In this document: positions 15,345 through 24,234 of the stretch, piece by piece
How positions within the stretch are numbered: position 1 is the stretch's first letter
Layout of the letters: the number at the start of each line of letters is the position of its first letter
Assembly: GCA_964444075.1 (NCBI GenBank)
Contig: CAYUFF010000003.1
Coordinates: 1 to 44,911 of the forward strand
Source: CAYUFF01 sp964444075
Lineage (GTDB): Archaea; Aenigmatarchaeota; Aenigmatarchaeia; CG10238-14; SCSR01
DNA: 44,911 nt
Direction: 5' to 3'
Notes under the pieces: model-generated
Told to the model about the DNA's origin: nothing
What the model saw: only the letters and a program-made list of their open reading frames with translations
The model's database searches: none
Translations under genes and position numbers: made by a program

Positions 15345-17564
15345 CTACCCACCCTCCTCCTCTCCCTCGAACCTCGCCACGAGGTCGAACATTCCGGTAC
15401 CGGCCGGGACTACGTGACCCACCATCACGTTTTCGAAAATTCCCTTGAATTCTTCCGCTTCGTTCTTCACGGCGGCCCTTATCAAATGCTTAATCGTCTC
15501 CTCGAAGGCAGCCCTGGCGAGGACGGAAGTCTTGCTGCCCGCAACCCCGTACCTTCCTATGGGCATTATCCTCCCGGAGAAGGTCATTATATCGGCGACG
15601 AGCTCCACGTGTCTCCTGTCCACGTCCAGCCCCTGCTGGTTGAGCGTGTTCATGATTTCTTCGGCTATCAAGTTTCTCGCAGCCTCTATTCCGAGGACTT
15701 CGGCGACTTCGTGAATGTTGTTGGTAACCGTTTTCCTGGCGTCGACTTCTTCCATCCTCAAAATTTCCCTCAGGTTTGAACCCACCGTCATTATCACCCA
15801 CCTGTTCCCTTCCTGCTTAATCATTGCGTTCTTTATTCCTTTGATTGGAGAAATGGGAACGTTGAGAACCCTTTCCTTTATCCTTTCAAGCTCCTTCACG
15901 TCAACCTCTTTCTTCGGCGTGACGACTACCCCGTTCTTCTTGCTCCTCACCCTCACCTCTTTGATTTCTTTCTTTATCGCCGAAACTGCTTTTTCCACGT
16001 CGCTCTCGTTGGGAATCTCCACTTCTATGCTTCCCTTCTCCAAGTTCAAGGTAACCCTACTCGCTACGTCGGATAAAGACCTCTCGATAATCTTTTCCGC
16101 AAACTCTCTGGCTGCCTTCTCTGTGTTGTAACCGCTTTTCAGGTAAATTTTCATCTGCGGAGTTTCGGGGGTTTTCTTCGCATCGACTATCTCTATCAGC
16201 CTCGGAAGGCCGTAAGTAACTTTGGTCACCGCGGCACCCGCCACATGATAAGTTCGCATCGTGTTGTGGACTATTATTCCGTCGAAAGTGGCGAATGTAT
16301 GAGCTTCCTCGACGGAGATGTCGTAGATGTGTTCCCGCGACGGAGGAACTTCCTCTATCTCAACTATATCGTCCCAAACCACGTATGAGGTTGCTGTCAC
16401 AAAACCTCGCGATCCTTTCCAGAGAGCTCGGAAATCCTCAAAGGATATGCGAAGCTCATAACTCTTTCCGCTGACAGACTTGCGGGAGAATATTCCTAAC
16501 CTCGCCAAGAGGAGTTTCACTCCGTCTATGAACCCTTCCGATTGAGAAGAGAGTTTAATGGTTTTGTTTTTCGCGTCGAGCTTTCCTTTGCCGTCAAAAA
16601 TCGCTCTCAAGAAACCGGAAACGAAGCTTTCTTTCGCGCTAAAGACAAAGTTCGGTATTTTTCTTTCCTCTGGCTTGGCTCCAAAGCTTTTCGTCAAGAA
16701 ACCAGAGAGAGGATGGGAAGTGATAAGCAAAAAAATATTTTCCTCCATACGCTTCTCGTAATCCAACGAGAACCTTTCGAGGAAACCTTCGATTCTCTCG
16801 GCGAAATCCTCATTAGGGCAGGAGATGCGAATTATTCCACGGTCAACGTCAACGAAACCTCCGGAAGCGAAAGCCCCTAAGAAAAAGCCGAATAGCTCAT
16901 CCAACTCAACCTCACTTCCGAGAGCTCGCAATCGCAGGGTTTCCAAACAGTTGTGCGGCAGAAACTTTACGATAGGTACTTTCATCCCAACCCTAAGCTC
17001 GGAACCCTTTACGTTCACGAATCCTTCTCCTCCGTTGTTTTTGATCACGAACGCGTGACTCTTGCTGGCCAGGACCTTCCTCCCGCTTTTCGTGACCACC
17101 CTCAACAGATTTTCAGAAGTCTTCAGCCTCACGCAACCAGTTATCCTTTTCCAGCGAAGTCTCTCTTTTTCGTCCAAAGCCAGAGCATAGAGTTTCACTC
17201 CTTCTGGCAAGGTCAAGGCATCAACTCCACCGGAAGAAGTATAACCGTAAACTTCCATCAACCTGTCGACGAAAACCCCTACCGGAACTTTAAACACTCT
17301 ATCCCCTTCCCTAACCAGTATCCTCTCCTCGTAATCCAAGCACATTTGCGTAGCTGGTTCGGAGATGGATTGAGCGGCTATCAGGCCTATGGCCTCCCCA
17401 GGCTCCCAGCTGCTTTTCAAGTAAGCTTTCTTCACCTCCTCCTCCAACCTCTTGGCTTGTTCTTTATTCAACTTTCTTCTCCTCACAACCTCTTCGATTT
17501 TTTCTTTCAGGACTTTTGGGAGCTCTACCTCATCCGAAGAGCTGGGTTGCGATCCTTTCGACAT
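15345..17564 (-). CDS. rpoA2: RNA polymerase subunit A'' (Rpo1C) precursor with intein
   Basis: A 739-residue precursor of the C-terminal half of the largest RNAP subunit. Removal of a 360-residue intein (residues 75-434) gives a 379-residue A'', normal for archaea. The host sequence has the bridge-helix/trigger-loop neighbourhood SWEPGEAIGLIAAQSISEPATQM joined to TMRTYHVAGAA, then GLPRLIEIVDAKKTPETPQM and the C-terminal FENVMVGHVVPAGTGMFDL. The intein therefore interrupts the trigger-loop segment E-P-(G/A)-T-Q-M|T-M-R-T, so RNAP assembly requires splicing. The start ATG 17564 follows GGTGGTATAG and overlaps the end of the B'-A' gene by 35 bases. In this lineage the second largest-subunit piece stays separate although B' and A' are fused. 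Confidence 0.95.
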   Translation of the reverse strand: MSKGSQPSSSDEVELPKVLKEKIEEVVRRRKLNKEQAKRLEEEVKKAYLKSSWEPGEAIGLIAAQSISEPATQMCLDYEERILVREGDRVFKVPVGVFVDRLMEVYGYTSSGGVDALTLPEGVKLYALALDEKERLRWKRITGCVRLKTSENLLRVVTKSGRKVLASKSHAFVIKNNGGEGFVNVKGSELRVGMKVPIVKFLPHNCLETLRLRALGSEVELDELFGFFLGAFASGGFVDVDRGIIRISCPNEDFAERIEGFLERFSLDYEKRMEENIFLLITSHPLSGFLTKSFGAKPEERKIPNFVFSAKESFVSGFLRAIFDGKGKLDAKNKTIKLSSQSEGFIDGVKLLLARLGIFSRKSVSGKSYELRISFEDFRALWKGSRGFVTATSYVVWDDIVEIEEVPPSREHIYDISVEEAHTFATFDGIIVHNTMRTYHVAGAAVTKVTYGLPRLIEIVDAKKTPETPQMKIYLKSGYNTEKAAREFAEKIIERSLSDVASRVTLNLEKGSIEVEIPNESDVEKAVSAIKKEIKEVRVRSKKNGVVVTPKKEVDVKELERIKERVLNVPISPIKGIKNAMIKQEGNRWVIMTVGSNLREILRMEEVDARKTVTNNIHEVAEVLGIEAARNLIAEEIMNTLNQQGLDVDRRHVELVADIMTFSGRIMPIGRYGVAGSKTSVLARAAFEETIKHLIRAAVKNEAEEFKGIFENVMVGHVVPAGTGMFDLVARFEGEEEGG
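16263..17342 (-). other. Intein in rpoA'' (splicing motifs intact, endonuclease degenerate)
   Basis: A 360-residue in-frame intein. It begins with Cys (C75 of the precursor; block A CLDYEERILV). Block B is a G-R-K-V-L-A-S-K-S-H segment (S-x-x-H). Block F is H-I-Y-D-I-S-V-E-E-A-H-T-F, and block G ends in I-I-V-H-N, followed by Thr as the +1 residue. These are the residues needed for class 1 protein splicing. In the middle are two LAGLIDADG-like blocks, FFLGAFASGG and FLRAIFDGKG, in which the usual catalytic acidic residues are Gly and Lys. The insertion point matches the one described for the Methanocaldococcus jannaschii RNAP A'' intein. Confidence 0.9.
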
Positions 17565-20500
17565 CTATACCACCCTCCACCCTTTCGATCTTTGAAGGAT
17601 CTAGTCCATCGCAACCAGCAGTAAACTGGATTATCTTTCCAGCGCTATCCCTCACCGTTCCGTCGTACTCTACCTTCAAATCTTGCAGAGCACCGACCAA
17701 CCTCCTCTCCATGTAGCCGGAATGTCTGGTTTTCAACGATTTGTCCATCAGGGATTCCCTGCTGTTCATCGCGTCGAAGAAGAATTCGAACGCGTTGAGA
17801 CCATCCTTAAACCCTCTCTTCACGAATCCCTTGCTCTCGATGGAGAGGTCTCCCACTTTGAAGTGTGGGAACGTCCTTCCGTAGTAACCTCTTTCTATCC
17901 TCTCCCCCATTATCGCCTCTTGACCTACGCACGCCGCAGTCTGTATTATGTTGACTATATCTCCTCTCGCACCGCTTCTCACCATCACCAGCGTGTCGTT
18001 TTCCTTCAAATGCTTGGTCAGCACCTCGTCTATCTCGCTCAACACCCTGTTCAACCTCCTCTTTATCATCGTCTCCAGAGTTTCTCTTGGGGTCCTTCCG
18101 ACCAGAACCTTCAGCTCACCCGCCTCAAACTTCCTGATGAGCTTGTCCACGTCTCTCTTCGCCGACTCAACGATCTCCTCTATCTCCCTCTTAGCCTTCG
18201 GTGGTAAGTCTTGGTCGGTGGGGCTTATAGAGAACCCTCTCATCATGAGGTATTCCAGAGCGAGCTTGGCTACCTTGAACAAAAACTCCTTCACGAACTC
18301 TTGCCCGTAGATAAGCTCCATCTTATCGATCATCTTGCCGCTCTCCGACGCGACGGCAACCTTATCCACGTAACCCTCGACCAACTTCCCATCCTTTATC
18401 ACAACTTTATCGCCGAGCTTCGTCTTAAATTCTACGCTGAAACCCTCTGGCAGGAAGAGGCTGAAAATTTCCCTACCGCTCATGGAGGACTTCTCAGGGA
18501 TTCTAACGTTCCTGTCTACGGCCCTGATTAGCTGAACGAACTCCCTCCTCGGTATTTTTTCCTCGTACTTCGTCAGCAGGTAGAGTCCGGTGACAAAGTC
18601 TTGTTTTATTCCTATGATCGGCCCCGAAAACCTTGGGCTCCTTATGTGCCTCGGGACCATCATCAACTCCACGGCCTCGGCCCTCGCCTCCTCGGTCTGG
18701 GGAATGTGGAGGTTCATCTCGTCTCCGTCAAAATCGGCGTTGTAGGGCGGACAGGTTGCGAGGTGCAGCCTCAAGGTTTTGAAGGGCATCACCCTGATCC
18801 TGTGGGCCATCACGCTCATCCTGTGCAGACTCGGCTGTCGGTTGAACAGCGCCACGTCTCCGTTGAGCAAATGCCTCTCGACGACCCATCCGTAGGCTAT
18901 TTCCCTCGCCACCTCTTCCTTGTTGGCTTCCGTGATCCTTTTCCTCCTGCCGTCAGGCCTAACTACGTAGTTAGCTCCTGGCCACGTATCAGGCCCGTTC
19001 AAAATCATCCTCCTCAACCTTTCCACGTTCCTCTCAGTCACCATCTCCGGTATCGTCAGCTCTCTCGCTATTTCTTCGGGGACGCCGACCTCGTCGATGT
19101 CTATCATGGAGTCGGGGCTCACCACCGACCTCGCCGAGAAGTTTACCCTCTTCCCAGCCAAGTTCCCCCTGAACCTCCCTTCCTTAGTCTTCAGCCTTTG
19201 GGAGAGTGTCTTGAGCGGCCTCCCAGACCTGTGTCTAGCAGGAGGAACTCCGCTGAGCTCGTTGTCGAAGTAAGTCGCGACGTGGTACTGCAGGAGCTCC
19301 CAAAGGTCTTGGATGATGAAATCCGGTGCTCCCAACTCAAGGTTCTCCCTTAACCTCTCGTTTATCCTTACGACGTCGACGAGCTTGTGGGTCAAGTCGT
19401 CTTCGCTCCTCTCGCCGGTCTCGAGCGTGATGCTGGGCCTCACGCTCACTGGCGGTACCGGGAGGAGGGTGATCACCAGCCACTCTGGTCTAAAGCCCTT
19501 GTAGCCAAGCAGCTCGAGGTCCTTCCCGTCCACCCTCTCCAACCTTTCCCTAACCTCTACCGGGGTCAATGGCGCGCTACCTTCGACGATCGTGTATGGC
19601 TTTATCAACTTTATCTTCTTTTGCTGCGCGCCGCAGTGTGGACACTTTTGTTTCACAACCTTCAAAACTTCCTTCAGCCTAAGCCTTTTCGCCTCTTTCA
19701 ACGTCTTTTCTGGTAAGAGAAGCCTTCCACATTTCCTGCAGAAAACTTTCAGCAAGTCTGTGATGAACTTGGAATAATGAACGTGGATAACGGGCTTTAC
19801 GAGTTCTATATAACCGAAATGCCCTTGACATTCTCCTATCCTACCACCGCAGGTTCTGCACCTTATCCCAGGGTCTATCACACCGAGCCTTGGGTCCATC
19901 AACCCTCCTTCGAGAGGATACCCCTCCTGGTCGTAGAGTTCCGTTCTTTTAATCTTCGCGGTGCTCATCTTCTTGACCATCTCTGGGCTGAGTATGCTGA
20001 ACTCTATCCTCTCGATGCCGCTACCGTCTTCCTTGATAACGACCTTGGGATAGATCATCATCGACATCAACTCTTGGAGGAGTAGCTTGAAGGCGTATGC
20101 CATTTCCACGTAGACTATCTTGCTCTCCCCGCAAACCTGGCAGTATTTCCTTCCCCTCACCCTATCCTCTATAGCTATCAGGCCGCATTGAGTACAGAAA
20201 GGAATCATAGCCTTGTCGGAATCGAACCTTTCCTTGAGGGCAAGCACGGAACCGTGAGCTATCAGGCAATCCTTCTCCATCTCACCAAACCTAAGACCAC
20301 CCTCTTTACTCCTTCCCTCGGTGGGCTGCTTCGTTAGCAGAGTTACTGGCCCTCTCGACCTTGCGTGAATCTTGTTTGAAACCAGATGGTCAAGCTTTTG
20401 GTAGTAGCAGCAGCCTATGAAGATTTTGACCTTGAACCTCTCTCCAGTCTTTCCGTTGTACATCGTTTCCACTCCGCTGTACTCGAAGCCCAACTCTTCG

Positions 20501-21819
20501 AGCCATTTCCTCAAATCTTCCTCGGAAGTCGGGCTGAACGCTGGGGACTTGATTATCTCTCCTTTTAGGGCACCGACCTTTCCTGCCAACAACTCCAAAA
20601 GCGTTCCGACGGTTTGCCTAGAGGGTATACCATGGGGGTTGAAAATCAGGTCTGGAACTATTCCGCTTTCCGTGAAAGGCATATCTTCCTGTGGAACTAT
20701 CAAGCCGATCACGCCCTTCTGTCCGTGACGAGTCGCGAACTTATCGCCTATCTCCGGGATTTTCAAGTCCCTTACCTTGACCTTCACGAGCTTCGTTCCG
20801 TTCAGCGTCTCGGTGATGTAAACCTTGTCGGCGATTCCCCTATCCCTGTGCCTAAGCCTCACGGAAGTTTCCCTGATGTTCTCGATGCCGGCGATGAACC
20901 TGTCCATCGTTCCTAGAAACCTCAGCGGGGAAGTCCTCCCTATCACCACCCCCCCAGACTCTATCTCCGTTTCTGGGTTCACTATCCCGTCCTCTGGTAG
21001 GTGTTTGTAAGCATCCTCGCCGGCATAGCCCCTGACTCCTGGTTGCGGTATCCCTATGATATCTTCCTGCCCACCCATGTACCTCTTCTCCTCGGCCTCG
21101 TAAGTCCTGAACATGTAACTCCAGAAAAGTCCTCGCTGAATAGAGCTCGCGTTCACAACTATAGCATCTTCCATGTTGTAACCATCGTAGCAAGCGACGG
21201 CGACGACGACGTTACAACCGCCAGCGTGCTTGTCAAAGGGAATGGCATCGTAGGTGTAAGTTTGGACGAGCGGAACTTGGGGATAGATTAGAATGTTGGA
21301 CTTGGTATCCACCCTGTTCGGGTGGCTCAGCAGGAACATTCCTATGGCTTGCCCTATCATCTTCGCTCCGAAGTTAATCCTATCGCCCCTGTTGAACTCC
21401 GGATAAGGTATGAGGGAGCCAGAAAAACCGAATATTAGCGAAGGGTCTAACTCCAGGTGGGTGTGCTCGGGAGTGAGTTCATCCGGAGTTAAAGCGATGT
21501 AAGCGTTCTCTTCCTCTTCGGCGTCGAGGTACTCTATGATGCCCATCTTTATCAAATCGCTGAACTTCAGCTCACCCTTCTTCAGCTTTTCGATATGTTC
21601 TTGAGTGAGCTTCGGCTTTCCGTCCTCGACGACTATCAGGGGCCTCCTGACCCTACCTCCGTCCGTAGAGATTGAGACGGCATCCAAACGCTCATGATAA
21701 GCAACGTTTATCAGGTTGGAAACCTCCCCTCTCCTCCTCGCCTCCCTAATCTTCCTCACAAGCTCTTTTGGTCTATCGGTCCTTCCTACGTACATCCCGT
21801 CGAGGAAGACATCAGCCAC
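17530..21819 (-). CDS. rpoB1-rpoA1: Fused RNA polymerase subunits B' and A' (Rpo2C-Rpo1N)
   Basis: One open frame of 1429 residues covering two RNAP subunits that are normally separate. Residues 1-595 are B': HPNRVDTKSNILIYPQ, DGYNMEDAI, KFATRHGQKGV, RSRGPVTLLTKQPTEGRSK and the C542-x2-C545 ... C560-x2-C563 zinc site, ending MMIYPKVVIKEDGSG. Residues 601-1429 are A': IEFSILSPEMVKKMS, zinc ligands C654/C657/C664 with H667, C694/C697 and C726/C729, RFRGNLAGKRVNFSARSVV, and the catalytic NADFDGDEMN with Asp 1029, 1031 and 1033. I checked the junction codons near 20000-20040: there is no stop or frameshift. The gene starts 8 bases inside rpoB'' and overlaps rpoA''. B (beta) C-terminus and A' (beta') N-terminus are neighbours in RNAP structures, so the fusion should be tolerated, as with the beta-beta' fusions of Helicobacter and Wolbachia. 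Confidence 0.95.
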   Translation of the reverse strand: MADVFLDGMYVGRTDRPKELVRKIREARRRGEVSNLINVAYHERLDAVSISTDGGRVRRPLIVVEDGKPKLTQEHIEKLKKGELKFSDLIKMGIIEYLDAEEEENAYIALTPDELTPEHTHLELDPSLIFGFSGSLIPYPEFNRGDRINFGAKMIGQAIGMFLLSHPNRVDTKSNILIYPQVPLVQTYTYDAIPFDKHAGGCNVVVAVACYDGYNMEDAIVVNASSIQRGLFWSYMFRTYEAEEKRYMGGQEDIIGIPQPGVRGYAGEDAYKHLPEDGIVNPETEIESGGVVIGRTSPLRFLGTMDRFIAGIENIRETSVRLRHRDRGIADKVYITETLNGTKLVKVKVRDLKIPEIGDKFATRHGQKGVIGLIVPQEDMPFTESGIVPDLIFNPHGIPSRQTVGTLLELLAGKVGALKGEIIKSPAFSPTSEEDLRKWLEELGFEYSGVETMYNGKTGERFKVKIFIGCCYYQKLDHLVSNKIHARSRGPVTLLTKQPTEGRSKEGGLRFGEMEKDCLIAHGSVLALKERFDSDKAMIPFCTQCGLIAIEDRVRGRKYCQVCGESKIVYVEMAYAFKLLLQELMSMMIYPKVVIKEDGSGIERIEFSILSPEMVKKMSTAKIKRTELYDQEGYPLEGGLMDPRLGVIDPGIRCRTCGGRIGECQGHFGYIELVKPVIHVHYSKFITDLLKVFCRKCGRLLLPEKTLKEAKRLRLKEVLKVVKQKCPHCGAQQKKIKLIKPYTIVEGSAPLTPVEVRERLERVDGKDLELLGYKGFRPEWLVITLLPVPPVSVRPSITLETGERSEDDLTHKLVDVVRINERLRENLELGAPDFIIQDLWELLQYHVATYFDNELSGVPPARHRSGRPLKTLSQRLKTKEGRFRGNLAGKRVNFSARSVVSPDSMIDIDEVGVPEEIARELTIPEMVTERNVERLRRMILNGPDTWPGANYVVRPDGRRKRITEANKEEVAREIAYGWVVERHLLNGDVALFNRQPSLHRMSVMAHRIRVMPFKTLRLHLATCPPYNADFDGDEMNLHIPQTEEARAEAVELMMVPRHIRSPRFSGPIIGIKQDFVTGLYLLTKYEEKIPRREFVQLIRAVDRNVRIPEKSSMSGREIFSLFLPEGFSVEFKTKLGDKVVIKDGKLVEGYVDKVAVASESGKMIDKMELIYGQEFVKEFLFKVAKLALEYLMMRGFSISPTDQDLPPKAKREIEEIVESAKRDVDKLIRKFEAGELKVLVGRTPRETLETMIKRRLNRVLSEIDEVLTKHLKENDTLVMVRSGARGDIVNIIQTAACVGQEAIMGERIERGYYGRTFPHFKVGDLSIESKGFVKRGFKDGLNAFEFFFDAMNSRESLMDKSLKTRHSGYMERRLVGALQDLKVEYDGTVRDSAGKIIQFTAGCDGLDPSKIERVEGGIDVERIATQLFG

Positions 21820-23314
21820 TCATCTCACCCTCTACTATCTTCATCAGCGGCTTCAAATCCTTTTCGTCCACTTCCTGGGTAACCTGAGACATCAAGCCAA
21901 GGTATTTTCTCAACCCTATCGTGGCTCCTTCTGGCGTTTCGGAACAGCAAAGCCTCCCGAAATGTGTGGGGTGTAACTCTCTCGCCTCGAAGTGCTCCTG
22001 CGTGGAGGTCAACGGAGAGTAGATGAGCCTCATGTGGGAGATCGTCTTAACGTAGCTGCTCCTCTCCAAGCGCTGCGAAACTCCCGTCCTACCTCCTGCC
22101 CAGCTTCCTATTGCTAAGGCAGAAACGAGTTGATTTGTAAGCACGTTCGCCTCGACGACCGCTTGCAACGGTGGTAGCTTTCCCCTCCTCGTGAGCTTCC
22201 TGTAATTGTAGTTTATCCTCGGTACCAACCCGTACCTTCCCAGCAAAATCGCCCTCAGCTGAATCTCCAACAAATCTCCGGCCAACCTCAACCTTTTGTT
22301 CATGTAGTGGTCGAGGTCGTCCTCATCTATCTCTCCTACGTGCAACCTCAACAGCTTTTCTACAGCCTTCGCCAAGAATGTCGCCTTCTTCATCCTATCC
22401 TTCGGTTGCTGACCGAGGTGTGGTAGGAGATACTTGTCGATCAACCTCGTGGCCCTTTCTATCCTCTTCTCCTTTGGCAGAGCCTTGAGGTATTCCCTCG
22501 CGATGGCGTCGAGAGCTTCCTTCACGTTGGTCGCATCGCACTCTACGAGGTTGACGTAGAATTCGTCCTGAATCCTAGGGTCGAGGGAAATGGCCGTCAT
22601 CACGTCCTTATCGCTCTCGAGGCCCAGGGCTTTCAGCACCGTTGCCACCGGAACCCTCAGCACGTTGGCGAAGGAAACCGTTATGATTCCGTTTTTCTTC
22701 CTTTCGAGCAGGTGCTTCTGCAGGTAGCCGTCCCTTTCGGAGTGTATTCTCGCGATTTCTGTGACGTTCCCTCCGTTCACCCTCCTCACCAAAACCCTGT
22801 TCGGAACGATCTCTTCCACCATCACCAGTATCCTTTCGGTCCCGTTGATTATGAAGTACCCACCAGGGTCGTCTGGGTCCTCACCGGCGTTTATTAGCTC
22901 GTTCCTGTCCATCTTGGATAGCGGGCAAATCTTAGATTTCACCATCACCGGAAGTTCCCCGAAGTTCACCCACTGAGGGTCACCCTCAATCCCGTTGATT
23001 ATGGGCGTGACCTCGATCCACATAGGAGCTGAATAAGTTAAATTCCTTACCCTCGCCTCGTAAGGCAGGATGGGCCTTTCGGAGCCGTCAACCTCCATAA
23101 CCCAAGGACCCCAGTCTTCCTTACCTACCCTGAATTCCCCGAGCTTTAGCTTCAGCTCCCCAACTTCCGGAACGCTCGGCTCTATGGTTCCTATGCTCTT
23201 GAATATCCTCGGTATCTTTTTTTCGACGAACTCGTTGTAAGAGTCTATCTGGTGCTTTACCAGACTGTTTTCTTTCAGGTAGGCGTTGAGCAAAACTGCA
23301 AAATTTTCGTTCAC
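21812..23314 (-). CDS. rpoB2: RNA polymerase subunit B'' (Rpo2N)
   Basis: A 500-residue N-terminal half of the second-largest RNAP subunit (protrusion, lobe and fork region). Landmarks are LVKHQIDSYNEFVEKKIPRI, the conserved G-G-Y-F-I-I-N-G-T-E-R-I-L-V segment, HLLERKKNGIITVSF, NKRLRLAGDLL, the fork/rifampicin-region equivalent WAGGRTGVSQRLERSSYVK, and ARELHPTHFGRLCCSETPEG. The split between B'' and B' falls at the usual place for methanogens, haloarchaea and Archaeoglobus. The gene starts in an overlap with rpoH and ends 8 bases inside the B'-A' gene, giving a tightly coupled cluster. Confidence 0.95.
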   Translation of the reverse strand: MNENFAVLLNAYLKENSLVKHQIDSYNEFVEKKIPRIFKSIGTIEPSVPEVGELKLKLGEFRVGKEDWGPWVMEVDGSERPILPYEARVRNLTYSAPMWIEVTPIINGIEGDPQWVNFGELPVMVKSKICPLSKMDRNELINAGEDPDDPGGYFIINGTERILVMVEEIVPNRVLVRRVNGGNVTEIARIHSERDGYLQKHLLERKKNGIITVSFANVLRVPVATVLKALGLESDKDVMTAISLDPRIQDEFYVNLVECDATNVKEALDAIAREYLKALPKEKRIERATRLIDKYLLPHLGQQPKDRMKKATFLAKAVEKLLRLHVGEIDEDDLDHYMNKRLRLAGDLLEIQLRAILLGRYGLVPRINYNYRKLTRRGKLPPLQAVVEANVLTNQLVSALAIGSWAGGRTGVSQRLERSSYVKTISHMRLIYSPLTSTQEHFEARELHPTHFGRLCCSETPEGATIGLRKYLGLMSQVTQEVDEKDLKPLMKIVEGEMSG

Positions 23315-23550
23315 CCTTTCACCACAACCCTATAATACACGTTCTCCCCGGCCGTAGGACTCTTCCTGATTATCTTCACGACGTCCCCCGGCTTTGCTCC
23401 CAACAACTTCGCGACCGGGTCTGACGCGAGCATCCTCGGGAGTTGTTTTAGCGTGGCGCGGTATTCTTTCAAAACTTCTTTCCTCTCTTCCTCGCTGAGT
23501 AAGACGTGCTTCGGGACTAACTCGTGTTCCAAGATGTTAAACTCCTTCAA
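23311..23550 (-). CDS. rpoH: RNA polymerase subunit H (Rpo5)
   Basis: A 79-residue subunit homologous to the C-terminal domain of eukaryotic RPB5, placed at the downstream DNA jaw. The sequence shows the family pattern HELVPKHVLLSEEERKEVLK, LPRMLASDPVAKLLGAKPGD and VVKIIRKSPTAGENVYYRVV. The start is a TTG: either 23550, or 23532 behind an AAGGAG ribosome binding site. It is the first gene of the RNAP unit and overlaps rpoB'' by 4 bases. Confidence 0.93.
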   Translation of the reverse strand: MKEFNILEHELVPKHVLLSEEERKEVLKEYRATLKQLPRMLASDPVAKLLGAKPGDVVKIIRKSPTAGENVYYRVVVKG

Positions 23551-23586
23551 AAACCCACCCTTGAAACTATTACCTTTCCGTCAAAC

Positions 23587-23595
23587 AATATAAAG
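23587..23595 (-). promoter_or_regulatory. TATA box of the rpoH-rpoB''-rpoB'A' unit
   Basis: The minus strand reads CTTTATATT. The expected transcription start is about 23565, leaving a short leader that contains a GGGTGG sequence before the TTG start at 23550. It is the only promoter-like element upstream of the block that runs, with overlaps or small gaps, to rps7. Confidence 0.5.
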
Positions 23596-23697
23596 TTTAC
23601 GCTTTTAAATCTTTAATGCTTCTCTTCGCGGCGAACGGCCCCCAGAGCGCTACGCTTACGTAACGCATTTAAACTTTGACGCACAAAAAGTTATCCT

Positions 23698-24222
23698 ATG
23701 GGAGAGGGACCGGGATTCATTCTGGATTGTGTTCGTTACGGAAACACTCCCATGTTTGATTTGATGAGGGACGATACGCTCGAGCGCTACTATCACGTGA
23801 AATGTAAGGAATGCGGTAACACTTTGGTTACCGAGCTTACAGGTAGGGAGGTTTCCAAAGGTGGGAAAATCCTTTATTGCGAGAGGGACGGTAAACCCAC
23901 GTACCATGAAATCGAAAAACCGGTCTTGTGGCACCGCAACCCCTACGAGGGGACGATAAAGGTTTACAGGGGTAGTGAAATGGTAGAGGAATTTAACAAC
24001 CTCAAGGAATTGCTCGACTGGCTTGGAGGGATAGATGAGCCCATATTCGTCCTCAACGGTCTCCCCGAAATACTGGGAGAAGGTAGGCGAGAGGTTCTAG
24101 CGTTCCGAAACGCGGAAGAATACAGACGGTGGCACGTCGCGAACAAAGAAAGGTTTTTGAGGAAAGAGGAAGAGTTAGAGAAAAGGTACGGACGTTGGTT
24201 CATCCTCGACGACTCCGTTTAA
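23698..24222 (+). CDS. Hypothetical protein with a zinc-ribbon-like site
   Basis: A 174-residue cytoplasmic protein I do not recognise. C36-x2-C39 (V-K-C-K-E-C-G-N) with C61 and H70 may bind zinc; together with the N-terminal RYGNTPMFDLMRDD this gives a small ribbon-like domain (about 1-75). The C-terminal part is alpha/beta with an acidic helix (FNNLKELLDWLGGIDEP) and a charged coiled segment (ANKERFLRKEEELEKRYGRW). The ATG is 28 bases from a TATA-like CATTTAAAC (23666-23674), consistent with a leaderless message. It is divergent from rpoH and convergent with DNA ligase. Confidence 0.7.
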   Translation: MGEGPGFILDCVRYGNTPMFDLMRDDTLERYYHVKCKECGNTLVTELTGREVSKGGKILYCERDGKPTYHEIEKPVLWHRNPYEGTIKVYRGSEMVEEFNNLKELLDWLGGIDEPIFVLNGLPEILGEGRREVLAFRNAEEYRRWHVANKERFLRKEEELEKRYGRWFILDDSV

Positions 24223-24234
24223 GGGAAGAATTGT

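Noticed and set aside
16542..16880. Plus-strand frames within the intein region
   Set aside because: Antisense of the endonuclease part of the intein; no independent support.
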